Origin: Streptomyces sp. Q6
GTDB taxonomy: Bacteria > Actinomycetota > Actinomycetes > Streptomycetales > Streptomycetaceae
Length of the DNA stretch: 64,000 bases
Reading direction: 5' to 3'
Assembly (NCBI RefSeq): GCF_036967205.1
Contig: NZ_CP146022.1
Span: forward strand, 7,750,001 to 7,814,000
Numbering within the stretch: the stretch's first letter is position 1; the number at the start of each line of letters is the position of its first letter. Positions 44,810-53,648 of the stretch are shown in pieces. A program made the position numbers and the translations under genes. The notes below the pieces were generated by a model. That model was given only the letters and a program-made list of their open reading frames with translations, was not told the origin of the DNA and ran no database searches.

Positions 44810-45796
44810 ATGGGCCACATATCTGCCTCGGTCGACGGCGAGGAGCAGGCTGTCCCGGCGTGCTGCGCCGCGCCCCGCGGTGCCGCCGATCCCGCACCCG
44901 TCGCGCTCCCGCTCACGCCCGCACCGGTACCGCGCCGCAAAGCCGCGCCGAAGCGCATGATCGCGCTGCCCGGCGGCACGTTCCTGATGGGCAACGACGA
45001 CGAGCACGCCAACCCCGGCGACGGGGAGGGCCCGGTGCGCGAGGTCACCGTGTCGCCGTTCCGGATCGACGAACGCGCCGTCACCAACGCCCAGTTCGCG
45101 GCCTTCGTGAAGGAGACCGGATACGTCACGGCCGCCGAGCGCTTCCGCTGGTCGTACGTCTTCGCCGGATTCCTGGCTCCGGAGCAGGTGCGGTCCACCC
45201 CGGCACCGGCCGCGACCCCCTGGTGGCGCGGGGTCGAGGGCGCGACCTGGCGCACGCCCGAAGGCCCCGGCACCGACGTCGGCGACCGCGCCCGGCACCC
45301 CGTCGTCCACGTCAGCTGGGACGACGCGCAGGCCTACGCCGCGTGGGCCGGGAAGCGGCTGCCCACCGAGGCCGAGTGGGAGTACGCGGCCCGCGGCGGC
45401 CTCGACCGGGCCCGCTATCCGTGGGGCGACGAGCTGACCCCGCGCGGACGCCGGCGCTGCAACATCTGGCAGGGCGACTTCCCCGTGGTCGACACGGGCG
45501 AGGACGGCCACATCGGCACGGCCCCCGTCGACGCGTTCCGGCCCAACGCCTACGGCCTGTACAACACCGTGGGCAACGTGTGGGAATGGGTCGCCGACCG
45601 CTTCACGGCCACCCACCCCGCCACGCCGGTCACCGACCCGCGCGGCCCGGACCACGGCGACACGCGGGTCATGCGCGGCGGCTCGTACATGTGCCACGAC
45701 TCGTACTGCAACCGCTACCGCGTGGCGGCCCGCACCCGGAACACCCCCGACTCCAGCAGCGGCAACTGCGGCTTCCGGTGCGCCGCCGACGTCTGA
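44810..45796 (+). CDS. Formylglycine-generating enzyme (sulfatase-modifying factor)
   Basis: A 328-residue FGE-sulfatase domain protein. After a variable 50-residue N-terminus come MIALPGGTFLMGNDDEHANP, RIDERAVTNAQFAAFVKETG, HPVVHVSWDDAQAYAAWAGK, RLPTEAEWEYAARGGL, CNIWQGDFP, NTVGNVWEWVADRF and the copper/active-site region GGSYMCHDSYCNRYRVAART with Cys295 and Cys300, the same spacing as the catalytic pair of human and S. coelicolor FGE. The NTPDSSSGNCGFRCA end is also diagnostic. It converts a Cys in CxPxR of sulfatases to formylglycine using O2. ATG at 44810 has GAGGA upstream. No sulfatase lies in the window, so its substrate is encoded elsewhere or is unusual. Confidence 0.96.
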   Translation: MGHISASVDGEEQAVPACCAAPRGAADPAPVALPLTPAPVPRRKAAPKRMIALPGGTFLMGNDDEHANPGDGEGPVREVTVSPFRIDERAVTNAQFAAFVKETGYVTAAERFRWSYVFAGFLAPEQVRSTPAPAATPWWRGVEGATWRTPEGPGTDVGDRARHPVVHVSWDDAQAYAAWAGKRLPTEAEWEYAARGGLDRARYPWGDELTPRGRRRCNIWQGDFPVVDTGEDGHIGTAPVDAFRPNAYGLYNTVGNVWEWVADRFTATHPATPVTDPRGPDHGDTRVMRGGSYMCHDSYCNRYRVAARTRNTPDSSSGNCGFRCAADV

Positions 45797-45818
45797 GGCC
45801 CGTGACCGGACCCCCGGC

Positions 45819-47465
45819 TCAGCCGAACACGCGCCGACCGCCGACGAACGTCTGCGTCACCCGCGTCGAGCCGATCTCCTCGGCCGGACCCGCGAACGGG
45901 TCCCGGTCGAGGACGACCAGGTCCGCGAGGTAGCCCGGAGCGATCGTCCCGGTCTCGGCGTCGAGGTGGTTCACGTACGCGCTGCCCGCCGTGTACGCGG
46001 CCAGCGCGTCCGCGAGGCCGATCCGCTGCTCGGGCAGGAAGACCGGGGTGCCCGGCTCCGCGTCGGGCAGCAGCCGGTTCACCGCCACATGGATGCCCTC
46101 CAGGGGATCGGGGCTGCTCACCGGCCAGTCGCTGCCGGCCGCGAGCGTCGCGCCCGAGCGCAGCAGGGCCCCGAACGGGTACTGCCGACCGGCCCGTTCG
46201 GCTCCGAGGAACGGGATCGTCAGGTCGTCCATCTGCGGCTCGTGCGCCGCCCACAGCGGTTGCAGGTTCGCGCTCGCGCCGAGCTCCCGGAACCGCCCGA
46301 TGTCGTCCGGGTGCACGACCTGGAGATGGGCGAGGTGCGGCCGGGTGTCCGACCGGCCGTTCGCGCGCCGGGCCGCCTCCACCGCGTCGAGCGCCTCCCG
46401 CACGGCCCGGTCGCCGAGCGCGTGGAAGTGCACCTGGAACCCGTGGGCGTCCAGCTCGGTGACGTACTTCTTGAGGTCCTCCGGCGGTACGAAGCTGATC
46501 CCGCTGTTGTCGCTGTGGCAGCCGCACCCGTCCAGGTACGGGCCGAGCATCGCCGCCGTGCCGTTCTCGGCGACCCCGTCCTGCATGATCTTCACGGTCG
46601 TCGAGCGCAGCCGCCCCCGCGTCCCCGCCGCCCGTCGCGCGATCAGCTCCTCGATCTGCTCGGTGCCGCGCGCCCGGTCCCACCACAGGGCCCCCACCAC
46701 GCGGGCGGTGAGCCGGCCGTCGTCCGCGCATGCCAGATACGCGTCGGTCGGGTCGGTGAGGTTGGCGTGGCTGCCGAGCAGCGCGTCCTGCCAGGCCGTG
46801 ATGCCGAGCGAGTGCATCAGTTCCTGCGCGCGCAGCAGCCCGGCGATCCGCTCCTCGCGGGTGCTGCGCGGCAGCAGCCGTCCGACCAGGTTCGCGGCCC
46901 CCTCCTGGAGCATGCCCGTCGGGGAGCCGTCGGCGGCGCGCTCGATCCGGCCGTCCGACGGGTCGGGTGTCCCGGCGTCGATCCCGGCGCGGCGCAGGGC
47001 GGCGGAGTTGACCCACGCGCCGTGGTGGTCCCGATTGACGAGGAACACCGGCCGGTCGGGCACCAATGCGTCCAGCTCGGCGGCTGTCGGCAGGCCCCCG
47101 GGGAACGACTCCATCGACCAGCCGCCTCCGGTGATCCACTCGGCCTCGGCGTGCTCCCGCGCGTAGGCGGCGATCCGCTCCCGGTAGCCGGCGAGCGTCG
47201 TCTCCCCGCTCAGGTCGCACTGGCCGAGCTCCATACCGCCGCCGACCGGATGCGCGTGCGCGTCCTGGAAGCCGGGGATCAGCAGCTTCCCCGTCAGATC
47301 GACGACTTCGGTGTCCGGGCCGATCAGCTCGCGGACCTCGTCGTGGCCGACGGCGACGACGCGCTCGCCGCGCACGGCCACCGAGGTGGCCCGGGAGCGG
47401 GCGGGCGAACCGGTGTGGACCGGACCGCCCGTGAAGACCAGATCGGCGGAAGCGGTGTCGGGCAT
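45819..47465 (-). CDS. Amidohydrolase family protein (YtcJ-like, amidohydrolase_3)
   Basis: A 548-residue metal-dependent hydrolase: LVFTGGPVHTGSPARSRATS, LIPGFQDAHAHPVGGGMELG (metal HxH), VNRDHHGAWVNSAALRRAGI, STTVKIMQDGVAENGTAAML (with the Lys region), QVHFHALGDRAVREALDAVE (His ligands) and LAAGSDWPVSSPDPLEGIHV (Asp ligand), then GTIAPGYLADLVVLDRDPF. The YtcJ group hydrolyses amides or esters of exogenous compounds. GAGGAG precedes the ATG at 47465. It lies 112 bp after an APC-family permease on the same strand, suggesting uptake then hydrolysis of an amide-type nutrient. Confidence 0.93.
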   Translation of the reverse strand: MPDTASADLVFTGGPVHTGSPARSRATSVAVRGERVVAVGHDEVRELIGPDTEVVDLTGKLLIPGFQDAHAHPVGGGMELGQCDLSGETTLAGYRERIAAYAREHAEAEWITGGGWSMESFPGGLPTAAELDALVPDRPVFLVNRDHHGAWVNSAALRRAGIDAGTPDPSDGRIERAADGSPTGMLQEGAANLVGRLLPRSTREERIAGLLRAQELMHSLGITAWQDALLGSHANLTDPTDAYLACADDGRLTARVVGALWWDRARGTEQIEELIARRAAGTRGRLRSTTVKIMQDGVAENGTAAMLGPYLDGCGCHSDNSGISFVPPEDLKKYVTELDAHGFQVHFHALGDRAVREALDAVEAARRANGRSDTRPHLAHLQVVHPDDIGRFRELGASANLQPLWAAHEPQMDDLTIPFLGAERAGRQYPFGALLRSGATLAAGSDWPVSSPDPLEGIHVAVNRLLPDAEPGTPVFLPEQRIGLADALAAYTAGSAYVNHLDAETGTIAPGYLADLVVLDRDPFAGPAEEIGSTRVTQTFVGGRRVFG

Positions 47466-47576
47466 GACGGCAACTCCTCAACGTACAAAGCCACAAGGGA
47501 CAGGGGGGGGACAGGGGCGTAAGGGGGTGTTCAGGTCGGGACCGCTACGGCACTGCAGAGCTACGACACTCCGGCG

Positions 47577-49055
47577 CTACGGGACCTCGGGGGCCGGCGC
47601 CGGCGCGGCGGCATCGGTGCCGCGCCCCGTCGCGAAGTAGGGCGAGCGCCGCCGGTACTTGGCGATCGCGGCCATCACCAGGCCGGACACGACGATGGCG
47701 GCGGGCACCGACAGCATGAACCACCCGTTGTCCGGGCTGAGTTCGAAGTCGTCGCTCATCGTCACGTACGACTTCGCGAGGTACGCCCCGATGCCGAGCA
47801 GCGCGAGCCCGCTGAGTCCCGGGGCGATGACCGCGCGCAGTGCCTCGTGCGGCGCCGTGCGCAGCAGCGGCCGGAACCGGACCGCGCAGGCCAGGGCCGT
47901 GAGGCCGTAGTAGAGGGCGACGGTCAGACCGATGGAGTTCACGGCCGCGAGGATCATCTCGTTGAGCCGGGGGATGGCGAGCGCGAGCACGGAGACGGCG
48001 GCCGCGATCGACATCACGAGGACCGTGCCGACGGCCGGCGAACCGTAGCGCGGGCTCACCCGCGTCCACACCTGGCCCATCGTGCGGTCCCGGCCCATCG
48101 CGAGCAGACCCCGCGCCGTCGGGATCACGCTGGCCTGGAGCGAGGCGACCGCCGAGAACAGCAGGGCGAGCAGCGGCAGGCTGGCCCACGGCTCGTCGGC
48201 GAGCTTCGCGCCGAGATAGGTGAGGGCCTGCGGGCCCTGCTCCAGGAGTTCGGGCAGCGACATCTCGCGCTGGAACGCCACGGACCCGTACAGGAACAGC
48301 GCGAGCATGGTGAACAGGGCGATGAACCCGCCGCGGCCCGCGTCCCGTACGTTCTTGGTCTCCTCCGTGACGCTGAACGCGGCGTCCCAGCCCCAGAAGA
48401 AGAACACCGCGAGCACCAGGCCCTGCGCGAAGGCGGTGCCGTCGTGGATGTCGAACGGGTTGAGCCACGACCACTGGAAGGCGTGCGACCCGGTGATCAG
48501 CGACCAGCCGCAGAAGCCGAGCAGCACCGCGTACTCGAAGACGAGCAGCCACGTCTGGAGGCGGGTCGCCTTGCGGACCCCGGTGACCGCGGTGACGGTG
48601 ACGGCGGTCAGCACGAGCAGGCCGACCACCGTGGACAGGGCCGTCGAGTTCGGGTCCAGATCGAGCCCCAACACCGTGTGCAGATGAGCCTTGTTGGCGA
48701 ACTGGAGGAACACCGAACCGGTCACGGCGCTGGTGTACGCCATGAAGACCAGGGTGCCGACCAGCGTGACCCAGCCGGTCAGGAAGCCGAGCCAGGGACC
48801 GAGCGAGCGGCCCACCCACACATAGCCGCTGCCCATGTTCGGCTCGTGCCGGTTCAGCCGGGCGTACGCCGTCGCGATGCCGAGGATCGGCACGAAGGCG
48901 ACCAGCAGGATGGCCGGAGCCTGGAGTCCCACGGTCGCGGCGAGGGACCCCATGCCGATCCCGATGCTCGTCGTGGCGGCAGTGCTGGAGGCGGCGATCG
49001 CGATGCCGTCGACGACGCCGAGAGAACGTCGCAGACCTGGAGGTTCGCTTCTCAT
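47577..49055 (-). CDS. APC-superfamily amino acid permease
   Basis: A 492-residue transporter with about twelve to fourteen helices. The opening GVVDGIAIAASSTAATTSIG corresponds to helix 1, RHEPNMGSGYVWVGRSLGPW to the G-S-x-Y-x-W motif before helix 3, and LAVFFFWGWDAAFSVTEETK to the WGxE region of helix 6; PTARGLLAMGRDRTMGQVWT follows helix 8. These are usual in the APC family of amino acid/amine importers. ATG at 49055 has AGGAG eight bases upstream; a further ATG at 49085 is possible. Divergent from a TetR gene, and upstream of the amidohydrolase. Confidence 0.92.
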   Translation of the reverse strand: MRSEPPGLRRSLGVVDGIAIAASSTAATTSIGIGMGSLAATVGLQAPAILLVAFVPILGIATAYARLNRHEPNMGSGYVWVGRSLGPWLGFLTGWVTLVGTLVFMAYTSAVTGSVFLQFANKAHLHTVLGLDLDPNSTALSTVVGLLVLTAVTVTAVTGVRKATRLQTWLLVFEYAVLLGFCGWSLITGSHAFQWSWLNPFDIHDGTAFAQGLVLAVFFFWGWDAAFSVTEETKNVRDAGRGGFIALFTMLALFLYGSVAFQREMSLPELLEQGPQALTYLGAKLADEPWASLPLLALLFSAVASLQASVIPTARGLLAMGRDRTMGQVWTRVSPRYGSPAVGTVLVMSIAAAVSVLALAIPRLNEMILAAVNSIGLTVALYYGLTALACAVRFRPLLRTAPHEALRAVIAPGLSGLALLGIGAYLAKSYVTMSDDFELSPDNGWFMLSVPAAIVVSGLVMAAIAKYRRRSPYFATGRGTDAAAPAPAPEVP

Positions 49056-49118
49056 GAGCAGGCTCCTGGGGAACGGAAGAGACATGCGTGGGGGAGGAGG
49101 CTGTGATCAAACCGGGGT

Positions 49119-49146
49119 TGTCAGCATTGCGTCAATGGTGTTGACA
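49119..49146. promoter_or_regulatory. Operator/promoter region between the APC permease and TetR genes
   Basis: CATTGCGTCAATG (arms CATTG/CAATG, 49125-49137) lies inside a wider TGTCA...TGACA pair (49119-49123, 49142-49146). On the minus strand TTGACG and TTTGAT about 18 bp apart could be the permease promoter. A TetR dimer site is inferred. Confidence 0.5.
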
Positions 49147-49216
49147 TAAGGGGGTGCGGGGCGGCGGAGCCCTTGGCACCGGCGGTCTCTGTGGTGTCTG
49201 CGGAAGGGGTGGCGGG

Positions 49217-49921
49217 ATGGTCGAAGGGCGCATTCCGGAGGAGCGGCGGCGCCGCAAGCCGACGAAGTCGGGAGTGCTGCTGTCCGAGGACGTGATCGTG
49301 GACTGCGCGCTGCGCCTGGTCGGGCAGCACGGGCCCGACGCGCTGAGCGTGCGACGGCTCGGCGCGGCGCTCGGCTGCGACCCCAGCGCGCTGTACCGGT
49401 ACTTCCACAACACGGACGATTTGCTGCTCGCCGTCGCCGACCGGATCATCGGCGAGACGACGCGGGGCTTCGAGCCGGACACGATGGCATGGCGCGACGG
49501 GCTGCGGGAGCTGGCCCTGCGCATCCACCGCGGCTACCGGGAGCATCCGCGGGTCGCGGCGCTCGCCGCGTACCGGGTGACGCGCCGGGTCCACGAGTTC
49601 CGGGCCGTGGACGCGGGGATCGGACTGCTGCGCCGGGCCGGATTCTCGGACGAGGACGCCGTACGGCACTACTCGGCCTTCGTCGACACGGTCCTCGGCC
49701 ACGCGGCGCTCGACGCCGCGCACCTGGCGCTGCCGGTGGAACGCAGAGCGGCGGACGACCGGGCGTGGGAAGGGGTGTACGCCGGTCTGTCCGCCGAGAC
49801 GCACCCCCAACTGGCCGCGGTGCGCGGGCACTTGCCGCTCATGGCGGGCAGTTCGTTCGAGGCGGCGCTCGACCTGCTGCTCTCGGCGCTGGCGGCCGCG
49901 GCGCCGACCCGGGACGGGTGA
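49217..49921 (+). CDS. TetR-family transcriptional regulator
   Basis: A 234-residue regulator. The HTH is LSEDVIVDCALRLVGQHGPD with ALSVRRLGAALGCDPSALYR and YFHNTDDLLLAVADRIIGET; the C-terminal part resembles TetR_C domains (RDGLRELALRIHRGYREHPR, AGFSDEDAVRHYSAFVDTVL). ATG at 49217 is preceded by GAAGGGG; a frame open to 49154 is Gly-rich and unlikely. Divergent from the permease/amidohydrolase pair, which it probably controls. Confidence 0.92.
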   Translation: MVEGRIPEERRRRKPTKSGVLLSEDVIVDCALRLVGQHGPDALSVRRLGAALGCDPSALYRYFHNTDDLLLAVADRIIGETTRGFEPDTMAWRDGLRELALRIHRGYREHPRVAALAAYRVTRRVHEFRAVDAGIGLLRRAGFSDEDAVRHYSAFVDTVLGHAALDAAHLALPVERRAADDRAWEGVYAGLSAETHPQLAAVRGHLPLMAGSSFEAALDLLLSALAAAAPTRDG

Positions 49922-49945
49922 GTCGGACGCCGCGGCCCGCGGTGG

Positions 49946-51037
49946 TCACCAGCTGATCGTCGCCGCCACCGGCCGGTGGTCGCTGCCGGTCCTCGGCAGC
50001 AGCCACGCGCTGTCGGGCGTGACGCCCCGGACGAGGATCTGGTCGATCCTGACCATCGGGAACGCGGCGGGCCAGGTGAACCCGAAGCCGTCCCCGGCCA
50101 CCTCCTGCGCCGAGTCCAGCTCCGAGGTGAGGCGGTCGAACGCGCGGTCGTCCATGGTGCCGTTCAGATCGCCGAGCAGCACCACCCGCTCGATCTTCTC
50201 GTCGGCGATCGTCCGGGCGAGCGCATCGGCGGCGGCGTTCCGCTGCCCTGTGGACAGACCCGCCCGCGGATTGACGCGCACGGACCCCAGGTGCGCGACG
50301 TACACGGCGAGGGGCCCGCGATCCGTCGTCACCGTGGTGCGGATCGCCCGGATGGAGTCGGACGAGGCGTCGACCGGTTGGCGTTCGCCCAGCGGCCCGA
50401 ACATGCCCTGGAGGACCGACGCGTCGAGCGGCTCGGTGTGCGACAGCGGCAGCTTGCTCCACACCCCGACCGTGCCGAGGACGGCGTGGTGCGGATACGC
50501 CGTCGCCAGTGCCCTCTCGTACGTGACCACGGCCTTCGGCGTCATCTCCTCCAGGGCGAGGACGTCCGCGCCGGAGGCGGCCAGCGCGCGTGCGGTGCCG
50601 ATCGGGTCGGGGTTCTCGGCGCCCACGTTGTGGCTGACCACGGTCAGGTCGCCGCCCGCGTGGGAGGACGTGCCGAGCAGCCCGCCGAAGAGGCTCAGCC
50701 AGGCCACGACGGGGAGCAGCAGCGCGACGACCGCGGTGGCCGAGCGCCGCCACAGCGCCGCCGCCAGAAGCACGGGGACGAACAGACCGAACCAGGGCAG
50801 GAACGTCTCCACGAGACTGCCGAGGTTCTTGAACCCGTTCGGGATCCGCGCGTGCGACAGCATCACCAGGCCCAGCAGCAGCGCGAACGCGGCGAGGACC
50901 CGGCCCCGCCGCCAGGGGCCCGGCCGGGACAGGGCGTGCAGCGCCCGGCGAGGGCGCGACGGCCCGGCACCGTCTTCTTCGGTCCGGGCCGGATCGGCGT
51001 CCCGCACCGTCGTCCGGTCTTGTTCACTCGTGGTCAC
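49946..51037 (-). CDS. Membrane-anchored endonuclease/exonuclease/phosphatase family protein
   Basis: A 363-residue protein. Three membrane helices lie at about 40-60, 70-92 and 97-118 (VLAAFALLLGLVMLSHA, FLPWFGLFVPVLLAAALW, ATAVVALLLPVVAWLSLFGG). The extracytoplasmic EEP domain then shows LTVVSHNVGAENPDPIGTAR, DVLALEEMTP (metal Glu), YVAHLGSVRVNPRAG, RVVLLGDLNGTMDDRAFDRL (catalytic Asp and Asn) and the final GSDHRPVAATISW. Typical of actinobacterial secreted phosphodiesterase-like proteins; substrate unknown. The GTG at 51037 overlaps the stop of the VanY-like gene (GTGA). Confidence 0.9.
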   Translation of the reverse strand: MTTSEQDRTTVRDADPARTEEDGAGPSRPRRALHALSRPGPWRRGRVLAAFALLLGLVMLSHARIPNGFKNLGSLVETFLPWFGLFVPVLLAAALWRRSATAVVALLLPVVAWLSLFGGLLGTSSHAGGDLTVVSHNVGAENPDPIGTARALAASGADVLALEEMTPKAVVTYERALATAYPHHAVLGTVGVWSKLPLSHTEPLDASVLQGMFGPLGERQPVDASSDSIRAIRTTVTTDRGPLAVYVAHLGSVRVNPRAGLSTGQRNAAADALARTIADEKIERVVLLGDLNGTMDDRAFDRLTSELDSAQEVAGDGFGFTWPAAFPMVRIDQILVRGVTPDSAWLLPRTGSDHRPVAATISW

Positions 51038-51726
51038 TGTCGCATCCTCGGATCCTGCGTGGGGTCGGCGTACATGGTCGGGCATCCCTGGTCGCTCGCC
51101 TCGGCGCGCAGTTCGTAGTGCCACGGTTCGTTCCGGTAGATCTGGCACAGCCCGTAGGCGGCGCCGTGCGCGGACAGCCATGCCGTCGCGTCGGACTTCC
51201 CCAGGTCGACGGCGTCCCCCGAGACATGGGGCGAGGTCGCCGCGGTGGCCACCCAGCGGGCGGCCTCCTCCGCGGAGCCGTACTTCGCGACGGCCTCGTC
51301 GAGCAGGTGATCCTGGTACTCGGGCGAGCGCCAGCCGCTGTTGACGTAGAACTCCACGCCGCGGCTCCCGGCGTCGGCCGCCGCCCGGCGCACCGCCGCG
51401 AGCAGGGCGGGATCGAGGTGCGCCACCGCCGGGACCGTATCGTCGAAGACCGTCACGCCGTCGGGCACGACACCGTCCGCCACGCTCGGCGGCCCCCGGT
51501 GCTCGGGCCGCGTGGACTCCATGGGCGACGGAGCCGAGGAGGCGGAGGACGACGGCGAGGGCGCGGTGGCACGCGTCGGCGGAGAGGCGCGGGTGGACGT
51601 GTCGGGCGAGGCCGGCCACTGCTGGCCGAGCACCACGGCGATCGCCGCCGTGACGCCTGTCAGGCCGAGCACGAGGCGGCGCGTGCGACGCGTCGGCGTC
51701 CGTGCCGAGAGAGGGGTTCGAGCCAT
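51034..51726 (-). CDS. D-alanyl-D-alanine carboxypeptidase, VanY/M15 family
   Basis: A 230-residue exported protein: basic start, hydrophobic helix LVLGLTGVTAAIAVVLGQQW, a Ser/Pro-rich linker, then an M15B domain with FYVNSGWRSPEYQDHLLDEA, the zinc motif SPHVSGDAVDLG (SxHxxGxAxD), and NEPWHYELRAEA (second His motif). It trims the terminal D-Ala from peptidoglycan stems outside the membrane. Start ATG 51726 lacks a strong ribosome site. It is divergent from a response regulator/kinase pair in the arrangement of van-type loci, suggesting control by that system. It shares a transcript with the following EEP protein. Confidence 0.92.
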   Translation of the reverse strand: MARTPLSARTPTRRTRRLVLGLTGVTAAIAVVLGQQWPASPDTSTRASPPTRATAPSPSSSASSAPSPMESTRPEHRGPPSVADGVVPDGVTVFDDTVPAVAHLDPALLAAVRRAAADAGSRGVEFYVNSGWRSPEYQDHLLDEAVAKYGSAEEAARWVATAATSPHVSGDAVDLGKSDATAWLSAHGAAYGLCQIYRNEPWHYELRAEASDQGCPTMYADPTQDPRMRQ

Positions 51727-51813
51727 ACCGGCAGTCAAGGCGGCGCGGTGTTGTGGGCCCGTATGCGGATTTCGATACGCCGACGATATGCGGCCGCTCT
51801 TAGCATCGGGAGC

Positions 51814-52491
51814 ATGCGTGTGCTGATCGTCGAGGACGAGCTCTATATGGCGGAGGCGATCCGCGACGGCCTGCGGCTGGAGGCCATCGCGGCCGACATC
51901 GCGGGCGACGGCGACACCGCGCTGGAGCTCCTGAGCGTCAATACGTACGACATCGCCGTCCTCGACCGTGACATCCCCGGCCCCTCCGGCGACGAGGTCG
52001 CCCGGCGCATCGTCGCCTCCGGCAGCGGGATGCCGATCCTCATGCTCACCGCGGCGGACCGCCTCGACGACAAGGCCTCCGGCTTCGAACTCGGCGCCGA
52101 CGACTACCTCACGAAGCCCTTCGCGCTCCAGGAGCTCACGCTCCGGCTCCGCGCACTCGACCGCAGGCGCGCCCACATCAGACCCCCGGTCCGGGAGATC
52201 GCGGGGCTGCGGCTCGACCCGTTCCGCAGAGAGGTCTACCGCGACGGCCGCTATGTCGCGCTGACCAGGAAGCAGTTCGCCGTGCTCGACGTCCTCGTCG
52301 CCGCCGACGGCGGTGTCGTCAGCGCCGAGGAACTCCTGGAGCGGGCGTGGGACGAGAACGCCGATCCGTTCACCAACGCCGTGCGCATCACCGTGTCGGC
52401 GCTGCGCAAGCGCCTCGGCGAACCCTGGATCATCGCCACCGTGCCGGGCGTCGGCTACCGCATCGAAGCGCGGCGGGACGAAGGGGGATGA
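51814..52491 (+). CDS. OmpR/PhoB-type response regulator
   Basis: A 225-residue regulator. Receiver domain: VLIVEDELYMAEAIRDGLRL with acidic residues 7-8, phospho-acceptor Asp51 in IAVLDRDIPG, MLTAADRLDDKASGFELGAD and YLTKPFALQELTLRLRAL with the conserved Lys. Winged-helix DNA-binding domain from about 130: ALTRKQFAVLDVLVAADGGV and TVSALRKRLGEPWIIATVPG. ATG at 51814 follows GGGAG. It overlaps the kinase (ATGA). Confidence 0.95.
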   Translation: MRVLIVEDELYMAEAIRDGLRLEAIAADIAGDGDTALELLSVNTYDIAVLDRDIPGPSGDEVARRIVASGSGMPILMLTAADRLDDKASGFELGADDYLTKPFALQELTLRLRALDRRRAHIRPPVREIAGLRLDPFRREVYRDGRYVALTRKQFAVLDVLVAADGGVVSAEELLERAWDENADPFTNAVRITVSALRKRLGEPWIIATVPGVGYRIEARRDEGG

Positions 52492-53648
52492 CGGCCGTGG
52501 ACCGGGAGCCCGGACTGAGCGTCCGCCTCAAGCTCACCCTCAGCTACGCCGGATTCCTCATGGTCGCGGGCGTCCTCATGCTCCTGGCCGGGTGGGTGTT
52601 CCTGACGCGCGTGCCGCACTTCGGGTTCGTCTTCCCGCCCGAAGCCCAGCGCTCCACCCTGCGCGCCTTCGCTCCGGTCGGCGCCTTCACCATGCTGTGC
52701 CTGCTGGTGTTCGGCCTCGGGGGCGGATGGTTCCTCGCCGGCCGCATGCTCGCCCCGCTCCACCGCATCACGGACGCCACCCGCACCGCCGCCGACGGAT
52801 CGCTCTCGCACCGGATCCGGCTGCCGGGCAAGGACGACGAGTTCCGTGAACTCGCCGACGCCTTCGACACGATGCTCGCCCGGCTCGAAGCGCACGTCGC
52901 CGAGCAGCGGAGGTTCGCCGCCAACGCCTCCCACGAACTGCGCACCCCGCTCGCCATCTCGAAGTCCCTGCTCGACGTGGCGCGCGCCGACCCCGACCGC
53001 GACCCCCGCGAACTCCTCGACCGGCTCGCCGCCGTCAACACCCGGGCCATCGACCTCACCGAGGCGCTGCTGCTGCTCAGCCGCGCCGACCAGCGCGCCT
53101 TCGCCCGGGAGCGGGTCGACCTCTCGCTCCTCGCGGAGGAGGCCACCGAGACGCTCCTGCCCCTCGCGGAGAAGCACGGCATCGCGCTGGAGACCTCCGG
53201 CGAGATCGCCCCCACGACCGGTTCGCCGGCGCTGCTGCTGCAACTGACCACGAACCTCGTGCACAACGCGATCGTCCACAACATCGCCGAGACGGGCGGT
53301 GAGGACACCGCGGGCGAGACGGGCTCGGTGCGGGTCACGACCGCCGTCCGGCCGACGACGGTGGTGCTCACGGTCGAGAACACCGGCGAGCGACTGGCGC
53401 CCGAGCTGGTCGCGACCCTCACCGAACCGTTCCGGCGCGGCGCCGACCGCATCCACACCGACCAGGCGGGCGTCGGCCTCGGCCTGGCCATCGTCGAGCG
53501 GATCACGCGGGCCCACGACGGCACCCTCACGCTCGCCCCGCGCCCCGCCGGCGGACTCCGGGTGACCGTGGAACTGCCCGCGGACCCGGCCAAGGACAGC
53601 CCCGAGCCCGGACCGAAGCGCGGGCCCAGGCCCGAGGGAAGACCCTAG
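52488..53648 (+). CDS. Sensor histidine kinase
   Basis: A 386-residue kinase. Two membrane helices (about 15-38 and 63-85) flank a very short extracytoplasmic loop of about 25 residues; HAMP follows (GRMLAPLHRITDATRTAADG), then the H-box RRFAANASHELRTPLAISKS with His149, N-box TTNLVHNAIVHN and the G boxes AGVGLGLAIVERITRAHDG. The short loop suggests it senses something within or at the membrane, as with VanS-type intramembrane sensing kinases. Its stop codon overlaps the convergent GntR stop (shared CTAG). Probable target: the divergent vanY-like gene. Confidence 0.95.
   Translation: MTAVDREPGLSVRLKLTLSYAGFLMVAGVLMLLAGWVFLTRVPHFGFVFPPEAQRSTLRAFAPVGAFTMLCLLVFGLGGGWFLAGRMLAPLHRITDATRTAADGSLSHRIRLPGKDDEFRELADAFDTMLARLEAHVAEQRRFAANASHELRTPLAISKSLLDVARADPDRDPRELLDRLAAVNTRAIDLTEALLLLSRADQRAFARERVDLSLLAEEATETLLPLAEKHGIALETSGEIAPTTGSPALLLQLTTNLVHNAIVHNIAETGGEDTAGETGSVRVTTAVRPTTVVLTVENTGERLAPELVATLTEPFRRGADRIHTDQAGVGLGLAIVERITRAHDGTLTLAPRPAGGLRVTVELPADPAKDSPEPGPKRGPRPEGRP

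Noticed and set aside
47490-47530. A run of eight G in the gap between amidohydrolase and permease as a phase-variable switch
   Set aside because: It is non-coding and not clearly within a -35/-10 spacer, so there is no evidence that its length matters; it may also be inexact in the assembly.
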